A stretch of 64,000 nucleotides of DNA from Euwallacea fornicatus (lineage: Eukaryota > Arthropoda > Insecta > Coleoptera > Curculionidae). Both the position numbers and the translations under genes were made by a program. Below, piece by piece: positions 62,766 through 64,000 of the stretch. The notes below the pieces were generated by a model that saw nothing but the letters and a program-made list of their open reading frames with translations, did no database searches and was not told where the DNA came from. Each line of letters opens with the position of its first letter. Positions within the stretch are counted from its first letter, which is position 1. The DNA is taken from positions 5,394,001 through 5,458,000 of the forward strand of contig NC_089541.1 in the NCBI RefSeq assembly GCF_040115645.1. Direction: 5' to 3'.

Positions 62766-64000
62766 TATAGGGCGTAAATTCACACCATTAGATTTAAAAA
62801 ATCGTATCAGATATCTGATTCCTTGAAGGATGAATGAGAGGATACAGGAAGAGAGTTTATAATAGGTAACAAACCCAGAAATCGACGATCAATAACTCTC
62901 GAAGATTACATGAACATCGCCATTTTGAAAAAGGGTTAGTCTTGTATTTTTTTCTTTGTGGTAGCATAAGTAACCAAGGCCATGTTATCCATGCTTGCTG
63001 AGCAATAAACTACAAGAGGAACAAGAGAAAATTATGACCTATCTCGATATGAGCAACTTACCTTAAGTGTGCTTTTCTCATCATTTCTGAAGTTGTGGTC
63101 ATAAAACCTGGAACATTATATAGTTTAAACGAGTATCTAGAGAAGCCTGTGCTGAAATTGATAGGTAGACCCATATATTATTCTTTTCCTTTTTGTACTT
63201 TTTGCTTTAATGTGAATTTATCAGTTATTGACATCAAAGCCTCTTTAAATCTGTTGACGATGTTAAAACCGCAGTTGTTTGTTGAGTGAAAATTTTAAAA
63301 TATTACCGTAGCAATCCTTGAGTTACGTCTTTTAAAAAAAAAACATTACTTCACTTTTAAATCATTTAACTAAAAATGGTGGCATATTTTAATCTTAAAT
63401 CACAAGATGAAAAATAGTAGTTTTGTACTCACTCAAATATGGTATGTAGGAGGCATATGAACCCTTTTAGTTTTCAAAATTTGAAGTGACGTTGTAAGTT
63501 ATTTTACTTCCTTTTTTTGGTTTCTGAAAGTACCTTTAAATAAAGGTGTCTGAAATAGGATTTCCAAGACTTTTGCAACCAAATGAGGTATCTAGAGTCT
63601 ACAAAGTATCTATATCAGTGGGTTTAACTAATCAAGTGTCGAAGTGGAGAACAAATGTACCCCACTTTTTGTTTTTTTCATCTAACTAGGAGTTCTCAAG
63701 TTAATTCGATCCTTTGTACTCTAAGGATCGGATTAGCAAAAATACTTTATGATCATTTTTATTATCTTTGACTAACCTTTGCGAGAATTTTCATGGGTTA
63801 AATGTAAAAAAAAATTGCACCAAAATGGGTTTCTTCAAATTGTAATTTGTTTATTGATTTGAAGGAATATTACCACGACTCAGACTTATATGAAATGTGG
63901 AGAAAAGTACGCTCTTTCATATAAAATTTGTACTATATAGGTATTGGCAATGGATTTAAAGTTATACGATTTCAAATGTCAATCATTCAGAAAATCGCAT
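62766..64000. other. Window end, no recognised feature
   Basis: 1.2 kb of AT-rich sequence. No coding frame, RNA gene or repeat could be supported. Confidence 0.4.

Noticed and set aside
1..64000. CRISPR arrays, operons, tRNA or rRNA genes
   Set aside because: The window is animal nuclear DNA with spliced genes. No spaced direct-repeat array and no cloverleaf or rRNA segment was recognised, though a tRNA scan was not possible by eye.

Overview
The window is animal nuclear DNA, almost certainly from an insect. It is AT-rich, its genes are split into short exons, and many introns are only 50-60 bp with GT...AG ends. It carries the E93/Mblk-1 hormone-response factor and a thioredoxin reductase ending Ser-Cys-Cys-Ser, the cysteine form found in insects. 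Retention of Msh5, which Drosophila has lost, argues against a Drosophila-type fly. A beetle or another holometabolous insect is my inference; nothing in the window proves it.

Layout. 1-2974 is upstream or intronic sequence of E93 with one unexplained 81-codon ORF on the minus strand. 2975-7088 (+) holds the last seven coding exons of E93 with both DNA-binding domains, followed by about 7.5 kb without a recognisable gene. 14572-16160 (-) is an RCC1-domain gene (RCCD1-like), divergent from Arl3 (16349-17795, +) with only 188 bp between start codons. 19940-25465 (-) is a 1461-residue three-rows/separase-N-terminal-like protein in nine exons. MetAP2 follows at 26662-28928 (+). 28929-32855 is intergenic, with an AT-rich minisatellite and a retroelement-like insertion bounded by 12-bp target duplications. 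Msh5 lies at 32856-36815 (-) in eleven exons, then a small unrecognised ORF pair broken by one stop (37186-37581, -). Mitochondrial thioredoxin reductase (37898-41950, -) is divergent from a sniffer-like short-chain dehydrogenase (42086-45345, +), with 135 bp between start codons. That gene runs tail to tail into a secreted, furin-activated matrix metalloproteinase (45406-48460, -). Acss3 follows (49500-54192, -). The last 10 kb has no recognised host gene; it holds a degenerate ~190-bp satellite, a decayed mariner-type transposon and a pair of inverted MITEs.

Functions. The genes are mostly unrelated housekeeping or developmental genes: metamorphosis control (E93), ciliary or lipid-cargo GTPase (Arl3), chromosome segregation (three rows), N-terminal methionine removal (MetAP2), meiotic crossover (Msh5), redox defence (TrxR, SDR), matrix remodelling (Mmp) and short-chain acyl-CoA formation (Acss3). 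All exon junctions were read by eye from splice sites and reading-frame continuity. For eight of the nine multi-exon genes the chain is open from start to stop, or from the first exon in the window for E93; Msh5 has two irregular junctions.

No new multi-gene system is visible. The observations most worth checking are the stand-alone separase N-terminal subunit, the unusual Msh5 introns, the small ORF with a single internal stop, and an intron of Acss3 that is almost entirely one long inverted repeat.
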